A stretch of DNA of 48,201 nucleotides from Pelargonium nanum (taxonomy: Eukaryota > Streptophyta > Magnoliopsida > Geraniales > Geraniaceae): NCBI GenBank assembly GCA_036897485.1, contig JAYMTF010000162.1:1-48201 (forward strand), in the 5' to 3' direction. This document shows, in pieces, positions 37,801 through 48,201 of this stretch. Within the stretch, counting starts at the first letter, position 1; every line of letters begins with the position of its first letter. Below the pieces are notes generated by a model. That model had not been told where the DNA came from. It ran no database searches and worked only from the letters and a program-made list of their open reading frames with translations. Position numbers and translations under genes: made by a program.

Positions 37801-40800
37801 TTCACCGCCACTTCATGGTTAATCTTTCAGCATAAGACACAACCAAAGGAATTTAAACTCAAAATATAAGGTGGTCAAAATTCATGCATTCAGAGAAAGG
37901 AACTAGAGATACCTAAATCAAAAGAATTTGCTTTCAAACATAGAACCACGAAGAAACCGATAATATCAAACTAATCCTGATCCTAAGGGTAAAAATCAGT
38001 AAACATGAATAATATTGAGCCTGCAACAACTAAGCTAGCTAGTAAATTGACAAGCCTTTTTGACAAATTCATTGGGCCATTTTAACTGAAACAATTGGAA
38101 AACTTAAAAATTGTAAACTTAAGAGACTTCCAATTACAAGATGGGAAAAATTAATAAGAAATCCTCGTGTAGAAAGGAAACATTTAAAATATTCAAGAAT
38201 TCAGTAAGTAAATGATGACTGGATTATAATATGTTTCCTTAAATCCATAAAATTGAAACAATAGGGATTTTTTTACATCTATAGAACTGCTTGATTTGAC
38301 AATGTTTTAACAAAAAAGCACAAATGATTGGTTTCATGCACATACATTCATCATTGCTTTGACTTCAATCAAGCTCACATGAAGGTCAAATAAAAGGTTT
38401 AATAGTTTAACCATGACAAATTATTGAAGACCCATCCAAAGAAAATAGATCCTACATAAACAGCACAAATGTGTTGGTCGTACATTACCCCAGCACCAAA
38501 CTTCTTTGATGCACTCTATGTATGCATACAAGTAGATATGTAGTAAAAATTACAAGTTAAAAAATACGGACATGAAATGTCGTAAAATAAACAAAACAAT
38601 TAAAAACAACCCTTGCAAAGGTGATATATGACGAAGATTGGGAACAAAAACAAGTTTCATATTATCAAGAGATGTAATGATCAAGTGTCGCAGTCAAATC
38701 CCTTTCCAACATCCCTTATATGGCATAGGTATGGACGTATGGTAGTACACTCAAATGACCACCTCTGGCAAAATGTTTAACAGAAGCTTTACCCTATATA
38801 ATGAGATTTCTAGTAATTATTAATGTTTGGGGGACTAATGAGACAAACAAAACACACTCTGAAGCATCACACAAGCAGAAACCACACGTCATTTACATGA
38901 TTGCTAGAAACTAAATCTCTTATTAAAGCATGATACAAATAAACATGAAATGCACCTTCTTATCCTTGCTTTTCCTTGTTAGATTGTGTTCTTCCTTCCT
39001 TCTCTTGCTGTTCTCCTTTTTCTGCACAAATAATTAAATCAGCTATAATGCTTCAAAAGCAGCTTCCAAAATGTATATTAGAAAAATCAACACTTCTTGA
39101 CGCCCTTGCCTCATATGGATTCATTAGAAACACGTCATACAAGATAACAAGATTTTTCACAAATTTATTTTGTCGATGTAGGAGGCCCATCCAAAGCTCA
39201 CTTATCAAGCTTTTCTATCTGATTTTTTTTAAAAAAAAAAAAAAACAGCGTCTATCACCATTCTAGGAAAAAAGGAATTGATCCATTTGAATCGACATTT
39301 TTTCATGATACCTAACATAAGCGTATCTGTAAGGAGAATCATTTTATCTTTGGGTTGATAAGTAAAGTCCCGCAACAAAATCAGAGGCATAAATTGCACA
39401 GACTAGGCAAACCAATGTCATGTGAAATACATTCAGAAAAGGAGGAACAAACTGAGGCAACCACTATGAGCCTGGTAATATATTGTAGAAAAATGTATAT
39501 CAGTATATGATACCTCTAAATAAATATATATGATAAAACACATAAAACCATAATTTTTCATGTAATATTACTATAACTTACTACAATTTTCCACAGATGT
39601 ATTAAACTAGATGAATCCTCACAGCAGAAAAGGAAAGTCCCTGCAAGTTTAAGCAATCATCCGGTCCAGATTCAGTACTAGCCTGCTTGTATCATTTTGG
39701 AACCATGTTCAAAACCACTCTAAGAACAAAGTTTAAATGTTTGATTGGCTATTTGATATTGTATAATTGCAAATTTATATGGGCAAATAACCAATTTGAT
39801 GAGAATCGCGTCAAAAAGGAAAATAGGGTCATTCCTTGGGCTTTACCATAATGGGTAAGTAAATGAGTGAAGTAACCCAATACAGGTCTTAGGATCAAAT
39901 TTTTGCAACAAAACCCAAGCAGGAAGAAATAGGTATAGTAAAGCTTACTGTCATCCATCTGCAACGCAACGCAACATCCCGGACTGTTTTATTTGGTAGC
40001 AGCATAGCTATCTTTGCATATCGAATTATGTTTGGTTCTGACACGTATCTGCACAAAATACCAGAAACAGGTCGTTTTGATAAATTAATTATATGTAAAC
40101 CATATCAGACCAAAATCTGAGACACTAATGGAAAAGAACAGAAAAAAAAAATGAATTAGGGTATATAGCATCTACATGAGTAGCAAATTACTTATGTTTT
40201 TCCTCTTTCAGGCTTGCAAATATGATTTAGATCCAAAAAGGGCATCTCAGATTGGATAAGTTGATAACGGGTAACCTGAGCTTGCTGATTAGGTTTATGC
40301 TTTATGAACACCTATTCAGCACTAGGTGAAATACCTTCTTCTTTGAAACCATACTTAAAAATAAAAATACTTATACTAACAGAACAAAACTTAGGTGAAC
40401 CATTAGATTGCAATAGTAGTTATTCAGATATTTGAAAAGGTTTCAGATGAGTTGGTTAGCTGCTCCTTGGCTTCTGTTTGGAAAGTTTAACCTTTTTTTA
40501 GGAGCCTATGTTAAACAATATCAGAAAAGATTTGGAAGGTGGGTCGAGGACGCCTCCTCTGTGTTTCACTTGAAGCTATCATGTCGCCTCTCACACTAAT
40601 AAAAAACTCAAAGGGGTATGAGGTCACAGAAGTCAGCTCTTAAATTAGCAGCTAAATCAACTCTTTGGTGGCACCATATTGGGCTCTGCTGCTCCGTCAT
40701 CAATAATCACAAAGTTACCAACTTCAATTATCATCTAAAAAAAGCCATTTTAAATCCAACTTCTGAGAGCTCTTTGGTTGGTTAATGTATTCGGCTTTTG

Positions 40801-41466
40801 TCTACAGTCTCAACTTTTTTTCCTAAACCAACTCTCAGTAAATTTCATCATTTTAGGGTTTTACCGAACACTGCCAAGTTGGGCAATTACAAAGCTTTAG
40901 GAAAAGATCAGGGACATGAGTATAAAAGGAATAGCAAATTCATATAAACTAAGAGCTCAAAAGTTCAATTAAGATTGTTAAATGGATATTCAACCAATAT
41001 CAAGTGCCCAAATATTCATCAAGATCACTAAAAGAAATAAAAAACTGCAATTGCAAATGGAAAATCCACAATCTCTCATCATAACCCAGAGACCCTAATC
41101 ACAAGATCCCCATTTACCAAATGAATTCAAAAGAAATGCTCTCAACCCTGATTCATTTTCAATAATCATACAACAACAACAAAAAAAAATCACATTATGT
41201 CAAAATCATAATTAACCGATTGCTCTCAAACGCCAACCCCTAAAACAACACCAAAAATCAAAATTCAAAATTGCTACTTACTTGGTTAGCCCATCTTCCA
41301 GAACAGACTGTTCATCAGAGCTCCATTCTATGGCGCCACCCGGATTGTGCATCATCCCAACCGAGCTTTCGGGTTTCACCGCCACCGGATTCCCGTTATT
41401 TCCATTCCCGTTTATGGAAGATGGTCCATGACTGGGCTCTTGATGGTTCCCAGATGGGTTAGCCAT
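34896..41466 (-). CDS. SANT/Myb-like DUF3755 nuclear protein
   Basis: Seven exons on the minus strand: 41282-41466, 39949-40048, 38956-39021, 37437-37554, 36201-36283, 35924-35985 and 34896-35004. Phases close to 240 residues. The N-terminus is low-complexity (Gly, Asn, Pro, Ser; 1-45). Next comes a SANT-like helical unit from about 46 (IEWSSDEQSVLEDGL, then YAKIAMLLPNKTVRDVALRCRWM), a strongly basic stretch likely to serve as nuclear signal (KRRKEE, RKSKDKK, 96-117), and a Pro-containing linker with RPNIPPYALPV. The C-terminal half, about 150-240, includes GELLKQNAQALDQISANL and LNDMPDIIMKQMPPLPVKMN and is the plant DUF3755 region as I remember it. The family is usually annotated homeodomain-like or SANT-like and presumed chromatin-associated; the molecular role is not known to me. 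It is spread over 6.6 kb by long introns. Confidence 0.85.
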
Positions 41467-43634
41467 CAATCAGCTCCCGAACAATTCAAAATCTATGAAT
41501 CGTAAGCAAAACCCAGTTACAGAAGCTCAAAATTGGACGTTCGGAGCCGCCGGTTCGGTGTTCCCGCCACAGAAAATCGACGAACCCAGATTGAGAAACA
41601 CGAAAAAGATAGAGACTTTGATGGGAAGAGAAATTGCGCAGAGCTGTGAAATGATGTGTACATACAATTTTGATACTCGACTCGAGGGAGCTCCGAGAGA
41701 ATGGAAACGGTGAGCAAGAAGATGTACGGAATAAAGAGGGCTTTTTTATTATTGAACAAAAATAGTAAATATTAAAGTTTTTAAGTATTTTTCTTTTTCT
41801 TTGGGATATTCCCTATCTTTTAAATCACCTATTTTATTTTACTTTGTTTTTGCCTTCTAAGGACTGTGATTTAATTTATTTATTTATTTCATTTCAATTT
41901 GCTTAATTTTTGGGAATTTTGTATCATGTAATTTTAATTTTATGGAATAAAATGGAAATGGTAAAAAGAAAAAACATTTATTTATTGAACATTCATTCAG
42001 TTGCTATTTATTGGGATTTTGTGTCTCCTATAATGAGAGCCATTTTTTGATTTCTAACTATTTGAGTTTATCATATGATACATGAACATGTGAAGAACTC
42101 ATTTTAAGATAGATTCTTAATTATAGCATTATATGTGAATACAAAAATTTAGGAAAAATTAGTCAATATATTGGTGAAGACTCATGAGTCAGAGTTAAAA
42201 GTCCTAAAACAAGTATAATTCAATGTTTAAAATCCCAATAATTTGTAATATAGTAAATAATGGGAGAGGACTTGTACATGAACAAACCTTGTTGCTATTC
42301 CTAGGCAAAAATTTATTATTAGTTCTGAAAAGTATTGATTGAGATCATTGGTTCTTTCCTTTTTCACCAATGAAATGTAGGAAAGAAAAGACTGCTCCAC
42401 AAAGTTGGGGAAGTCAAATACATTGGGTTTATCTTGGAAATACAAAATATGATCCAACTAACTTTTAGGTCAGACCAATTTTATTTTTTAAATTAGACCA
42501 TATTGAATAAAATGAAGTCGTACGAATGTGCAATTTTATGTGTGAAAAGTGATTTTAACCCGAGACCTGGTAGCATGTGCCCATGATGGAAGTTGTTTCT
42601 TTTTTGTAGTCGTATCATAATAGTATTCTAAATCTTGCCATCAGAATAGAAATAATATTATTTTTGCACAAATTGTTTCATTACCAACATTAATCCTCGT
42701 ACCCATATCTCATGTTGAGCAAGTAATTTGGACTCGAACCCGCGGACACCCGACCCGGCCAACTTTCGGGTCAAGTCGAGTTTATCTTGTAAAATTCGGG
42801 GCGGACGAACCTACATGAACATGATACATCACATTTTACGCCTAAATCCGACCTGAAACCTGATTTGTCAGCTCTATCCTATGAAACAGCACTTGCCCAA
42901 AGCCTTAAATGAATTGGACATATTACATTGACAAAACTCTAGGTAACTACACAGCCACTATACCTGCTATACCTCAATCTGGTATTCTTTATGACTTCAA
43001 GACACAACCAAAAGGATTTTCATTACATGTAGTGAATCTAGCTCACCCAACACAAGAGGTTGCATCACATGAATTGAGAACAAAATCGTTATTTCCCTTT
43101 CTCTTCATGAGGACATTCAATGGGAAGAGCACATTTAACAAACATCCCAAAGCCAGATCCAACCATAACACATTACTTGCATCAGAAATGAGCAAAAACA
43201 AAGAATCGGGTCAGTGTGAGACAGTGGCCAAATTACACTTAAGGATTTGCAGCTCTATCAATGTATCGGGTCAGTGTTTCAACTGGAATGCAAGAAGAGA
43301 TATGCAGGAGTTGCCAGAAAAGACAATGGGCAATACAGATATATTTGGGTGGCATTGTTTTGTTTCCACAGACACAATGAACATTCCTTAAATGACGTGG
43401 GGAAGACATCTGTTTTTGTATTGACAAATAAGATAATATAACAAATACCTTAGCTATTGCACATTTGGACAACTATATTTTGATAAATTTCCTATTTGAT
43501 GCATCCACCCCCAAAGTCAAGCGCGAAGGAAAAGCAATCAAAATCGTCAATACATATTTTGCTCTCCAAATATATTGTACAACAAAATAAAGAGGAAAAT
43601 AAAATCATGTTCACCTAACCTGAGGTATCTGTGA
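41467..43634. other. Intergenic between DUF3755 promoter and RabGAP 3' end
   Basis: 41467-41760 is probably the DUF3755 leader and core promoter. 42719-42880 is a transposon fragment listed separately. A 160-codon open frame at 42909-43391 on the plus strand has no recognisable similarity and overlaps the presumed 3' UTR of the RabGAP gene; I do not call it. A 13-bp word ATCGGGTCAGTGT is repeated at about 43206 and 43265. Confidence 0.5.
42719..42880. mobile_element. Second copy of the CGGGT-rich element
   Basis: CGAACCCGCGGACACCCGAC, then TTTCGGGTCAAGTCGAG, then CATTTTACGCCTAAATCCGA. The order parallels 24290-24360 (ACCCGCAAGAC, then CATTTTATGCCCAAACTCGA, then AACCCGACC), so both are copies of one family. 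Decayed, no clear ends. Confidence 0.45.
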
Positions 43635-46600
43635 CTAAGCTAAATGATCGGAACAGGGAGCACCAAAACAGAGCATTTTCTTCCCACCTTTTGATCCTTC
43701 CCCTGGCTTCACGAGGAGAAATAATAAATAAATAAATTGAACAATAAGAGAACATCTGGAAAATCGTGTCTAATTATCTTTTCCTAACATTTGAAGCCAC
43801 ACATCTAAACAGGGTGCATTTAACAACCCTCATCACAAAAGTACTCTTAAATACTCCCTCCGTCCCAAAATAAAAGTCATGTTTCTCTAGCATTTTTGTC
43901 TCAAAATAAGTGTTAAATCCTTCCATTTTTTTAGAAATCTAGATATGCATAATTTATCAATTGTATCCATATAATAAGAGTATCCCTTGAATTCGTCACA
44001 ACACATGTTCAAGGGGATACAAGAGGAATTACACACCACTAACTTCTTAACTTTTCTCAAAAAGAAAACCAATACACTTATTTTGGGATGGAGGCGGAGG
44101 GAGTACTAAAAAACAAAGTACAGTGACCAATATCCATAGCACGAATGTACAGGGGATAAGAGCTGAAGTAGATAATTCCTTATACATGTGAATCAGGGTA
44201 ATGTTTTTTTCCGTTGATAGTCAATACCAACAACGTCTAAAGGGAGACTCAAGCCTGAGACCTCAAGGGATGAATCAGGGTAATGTTACATATATGGTAA
44301 ATCATCATAATGATTTCTTTATGATACCCTTCCCAATTGGTCATAATGATTAGTTCTACACTACAAAAGCAGATACACTCCCATTAATCTTATGATTTAT
44401 GAATGGGCTTTTTGACATGAAACTAAACATATAAGATATCCAAACCCTGATGGCTCCATAATATTCTTCAAGGGGTAGAAGATAGGATCTTGAAGATCAG
44501 TTTAAATTGGAATTCGATTTTACGATGATAGAAAAACCAACTAGAGCAAAACCTATTGATACTTTGGCGTTCTAAGGAATTTATTTGAAAAATGTTAATA
44601 ACATATTATTTCTTCCTGGTTATTATGTTTTGGCTGCAAAAAACCTCAGTCTGAACAAAACCATGTCATGCAAATATAATAGTCGCATCATAATACACAA
44701 TCTGATCCCAATGACTTCATTCATTTCGACTGCATCAGATTATAATTTGATCAGTTACATCAAAAATTTCTCCTTTGTTTTAATCCCACATAAATTCCTT
44801 TTCTCTGTAATATAGACTTACAGAGTAAAAAAAAAAAAAAAACTTGATCAAAAAAAATATTCAAGCTATCTGAAAACTGAGATCATCTAAAGCAATTCCA
44901 TATAATTGTACTAACTACCAACTACTAAGCCAGACAATACTATAATAATATAAATTGAAAGCAAGGTTGGTGGTAGTTACCTTGTATAAAATGTGAAAGA
45001 GGCAATGGAGGTACATGCCAAGTTGACAAATCTACGAATGGCAGAAGCACTTCTGCCTAATATTTCTCCATAAAATAACAAAACTTCAATCCCAGACTCA
45101 AACTCGGAATCCCATGCCCAGAGTGCTATTGTCTGGCCTATTCCATGAGAATATGAGAATGATACAACTCACTCATCATTCTGAGGAGCAGGGTTCTTGG
45201 TCCTGATTACCTGGTCCAAACAAGACTTCAAATACTAACAAAGCATACACACAACAAAATAAAACATGTATTCCAAAAACAAACAAAAAAATCTTACAAT
45301 CCCATGCATATCAACTAAAAAACACTGCTATTTTGTGAGGGTCACCTGGCTTGGTAATTGTCAAATGATGTTGCCAGATGGGTGACCCAAACACATTATG
45401 TATATCAGTTCAACATATTCACTTTCAATATATATTAGAAAAAAATTAGGAAGAAACATTGGCTGTTCTTCATAAAGGTGAATCTTCCCAGGATCATGGT
45501 CTCTCCATCCATCAAGGGAAAAATAAATTACTTGAAGCAGAAACAAAATGCTGTGATGCACACCAGTGGTACTACACCATAACATGCTTTAATTTGCTCA
45601 ATGATGGAAAGCCTCATCATGAAGAGTATAAAGGAAAATAAGGGTATTGGAATTGATATCATGTATAGATTAAAAAAACAAGAAGAAATTGAAATGATCA
45701 ATATGCCCTCTTCTACTAATAATAAATACAGAATGTTATTATTTGGGCTATGTCCAAGGGTAATAGTAATGAATCAGCAGCTGACCTTGTGGAAGTATTT
45801 CTTTCGAAGTTTAATTGCAGAGCTTACACATCTTTTAACATTGATCTTCAGCATATTATCATTGAAAGTCTGCAAGGCATTCATCACGAGTGTCACCTTA
45901 CAAATACCCAGAAAGACTCACTTGATAATTATTGACAAAAAAAGAGCATGAAACCTAAATTTTAGTGTAATGCACTTGCCTTGATCAAATCATCAAATGA
46001 ATGGGTTCCTCTGATAATTTTATGACGATTCAGTATAAGAATAGCTGCCACACAAAAGACCGATAACTCATCATCCTGATTTCTAGCAGATGAAACTGCA
46101 GTGCGAATCTGCATGCGATCACTTCTTGACCAAATATTCCTTGTCAACCCACAGAAGTGATGTATTAATTTCATCTCAATGTTGCTAGGCATAGATTGCT
46201 CCAAATTCCCATGTTTTTTATGCATGACAACCTTTGAAATGCCTCCATCCTCTGTGTTTTCTTCCTCTATTTTTGCTATAGAATCCCTAGGAAGCTGTAC
46301 CACCAATGCTTCAAGACAGTTGTCCTCTAAATTGCAAGTCATGGATTCATTAAAATCAGCGGCCCACATCATCTGCAGTAATAACAAATAAGATAAAACT
46401 TAGTATGCTAATTTTATTGAGTAATATGAACTCCATATTACAAAGTAGAAAAGTGAGAAAAACAATACCAATTTTGTAACAACATTAAAATACATACAAC
46501 TGCATAAAACCAATGCTTCGTTAAAATAAAATGAAAAAGTACAGTTACAAGCTTAATGACTGAACTTTTGGCAGATCGTGACCCTTTTACCTCAACATAC

Positions 46601-48201
46601 TTAAAATTAACGACTAAGTAAGAAGATAAAGCAGATCATTTGTTTACCCAGACAGCGATCTTTTGAGGAAAAACATCCAGCTTCTACTTAGCCTGATACC
46701 AACCCTCTTAATTCATCTCTAAACCTCAAACTATAAAGTCCTGGAATGGGCGATGCTTATGTCTAGAAAAAAAGGCGATATGATTTTTTTGATTAAACAA
46801 AAAAAAAAAAAGCAATTTTAGCTCCCTTCCAATGTCATTTACCATATTTACAAAATTGAAACTCATAAAGTCACTTAGTATATTTAGATTTACATGTTGA
46901 AAAAATACGATACTAATTCTACTTAACCTAAGAACTCAGGAAATTCATTATAACTGTTTTTCTTTTTCCTCATCTATTTATCTTTCCTATTCTCTTTCGT
47001 ATCAATTGCATTAGGGTTACAGACAGTTCTGGTAGACTACTAGTTAACAACTAGAGCATAAAAAGAACTTTCAACCAACACCTCAAGCAGGTATATCTAC
47101 ACGTTAAATTGAAGTTCATCTAAGCAAGGTAAATTAAATAAGCACACTAAAATTAGATAGACTTAGGATATAATTGAAAAAGGGGAAGAAATGGATGATT
47201 AAATAGACAACAAATGCCCAAGCACTTCCTTTCATTGGTTACTCGGTGCACTGCATGCAGACTAATAACATTTGTTTTGTGCACAGGAAAAAACCAAAAG
47301 CATATTCCTTCCATAGGAATGGAAATTAGAGCAGATCACTGTTAGATATTACAGGCAACAGTCTTGTAGAAGACCAACTCCACTAAAAGTCACATGCAAT
47401 CTAGTTATCCCCTTGCATGTGGTCCGTGCACACGTCTTCTAGCCTGGCGCTGGAACTTTTCATATTTTTTTAATTAGAATGGTGACAGGATTAGAACTTG
47501 TGATTTAAAGGTCTAAAAGGCTCTGATACCAGAGGACCAACTCAACCCAAAGCTTAAGCTGATAGTTGAAACTTCAATATTAACTCTATACTAAAACCAA
47601 TCACAACAACAACTAAGCCATTCCAAAACAAAGTTGGAGGCAACAATCTACATAGCCAAGTAATATTATCAGCTCTATTAGACAAATCACCATTGTGGTT
47701 GGACAATTGTCCAAAATAGTATGCCGGAATCTCCATTCATAGATGAATTATCACAGAAGTGATAATGTGATTCTACAAATTTTTACAATGGTGTAATGTA
47801 CTATAGGGAACGAGAATTTAAGGGCACAAACCTCCCACATACAAAGAGCCTCATCGAAAGATAACTCCCGGCGGAAGAGTACCAGCAGCATTCGAAATGC
47901 AAAATGGAGGCTTTCAGCACCTATATGCGACAAATGTGTAAACATTTCCCTGTCTGTGAGTTTTAAGATATGCCACAATGTTTCCAACTGCTTCATCACT
48001 CCAGTTGGTCCTTCCATCCGAAAATTTTCTCGCTGGAAAGTTGAGAAATGTGTCTATTAGTTAATGAAGATAATTTATATAGTTCACCACATTAACCAAG
48101 TTTGGGAATACCATTCTTCTTAGAAGCATCTCAAAGCACCAAAAGGCATCAGCATTATCCTCAAAAAGAACAACAAAGGGAGACAACAAGTCGCTCATAC
48201 C
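43635..48201 (-). CDS. TBC-domain Rab GTPase-activating protein, C-terminal part
   Basis: Minus-strand gene entering from the right edge. Exons: 48112-48201 (open at the edge), 47832-48032, 45980-46372, 45786-45869 and a less certain last exon 43635-43706. The first visible residues, GMSDLLSPFVVLFEDN, follow motif C (Y-x-Q) of TBC domains; next come FWCFEMLLRRM, MEGPTGVMKQLETLWHIL and HIGAESLHFAFRMLLVLF. The catalytic Arg and Gln motifs therefore lie outside the window. After the domain comes a polar stretch (NTEDGGISKVVMHKKHG), then LSVFCVAAILILNRHKII and a basic helix (AIKLRKKYFHK). The intron after exon 45980-46372 has a GC donor (AAG|GCAAGT). The end is open: read-through at 45786 gives KVSC and a stop at 45774-45776, while splicing to 43706 adds PGEGSKGGKKMLCFGAPCSD and ends at 43635. 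I prefer the latter moderately. TBC proteins inactivate Rab GTPases in membrane traffic. Confidence 0.8.
43854..44103. mobile_element. Stowaway MITE with both ends and TA duplication
   Basis: A 250-bp element bounded by TA at 43852-43853 and 44104-44105. The left end CTCCCTCCGTCCCAAAATAA pairs with the right end (CTCCCTCCGCCTCCATCCCA read inward, a 6-bp insertion apart). Terminal repeats and TA target site define Stowaway, moved by Tc1/mariner-type transposases. No coding sequence inside. It lies in the probable last intron of the RabGAP gene. Confidence 0.88.
44205..44275 (-). mobile_element. SINE fragment
   Basis: On the minus strand CCTTGAGGTCTCAGGCTTGA followed by GTCTCCCTTTAGACG resembles the B-box region of the SINE at 24655-24795 (GGTCAAGGGTTCGAGTCTCC). 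The duplicated word ATGAATCAGGGTAATGTT, present on both sides (about 44190 and 44271), looks like a target-site duplication of 17-18 bp. Confidence 0.55.
47515..47580 (-). mobile_element. LTR end plus primer-binding site, RabGAP intron
   Basis: On the minus strand a stretch with CAACTATCAGCTTAAGCTTT leads through GGTTGAGTTGGTCCTC into TGGTATCAGAGCC. TGGTATCAGAGC is the primer-binding site complementary to initiator-Met tRNA, used by Ty1-copia and TRIM elements, and it directly follows the left LTR. Only this junction is visible; the interior and the second LTR were not found. Confidence 0.6.

Noticed and set aside
42909..43391. 160-codon plus-strand open frame
   Set aside because: No recognisable motif or domain, no splice context, and it lies antisense to the expected 3' UTR of the RabGAP gene. 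AT-rich plant DNA gives such frames by chance.

Overview
The window is plant nuclear DNA: AT-rich, with compact exons separated by long T-rich GT-AG introns, 69-residue cytosolic ribosomal protein eL38, a GRAS transcription factor of the SHORT-ROOT type, tRNA-derived SINEs, Stowaway MITEs and a Ty1-copia type primer-binding site. Gene content indicates a eudicot. I cannot name the species; a rosid is only a guess. All seven genes are on the minus strand, so the window reads 5' to 3' from right to left. Exon coordinates come from reading splice sites by eye and checking that phases close; no search or alignment program was run.

Layout from left to right. 1-2.8 kb: intergenic with SINE scraps. 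2.8-4.5 kb: RPL38, with a telo-box, TATA box and site II promoter. 4.8-8.3 kb: intergenic. 8.3-9.6 kb: intronless SHORT-ROOT-like GRAS gene. 9.6-16.6 kb: gene desert with a degenerate roughly 75-bp repeat family, nested MITEs, microsatellites, palindromes and a broken RNase H fragment. 16.6-24.1 kb: an 11-exon ASCH-domain gene (copy A). 25.15-28.67 kb: its tandem paralogue (copy B), with the first eight exons in the same phases but ending early after a small deletion. 29.1-32.0 kb: a 10-exon five-pass membrane protein with a signal peptide. 34.9-41.5 kb: a SANT/Myb-like DUF3755 nuclear protein. 43.6-48.2 kb: the C-terminal half of a TBC-domain Rab GTPase-activating protein running off the right edge.

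The genes do not form one pathway; this is ordinary plant gene neighbourhood structure. The most interesting unit is the ASCH pair. Copy A has a 90-nt stop-free, in-frame, GT-AG bounded segment exactly where copy B has an ordinary 603-nt intron, making it a candidate exitron. Copy B loses the C-terminal module of copy A just after the ASCH core and keeps every remaining splice site and reading frame. The ASCH domain (PUA/YTH-like fold, RNA-binding or RNA-modifying in characterised relatives) is clear, but its function here is unknown. I saw no tRNA, rRNA, known miRNA or CRISPR feature, and nothing I would call a new defence or metabolic system.
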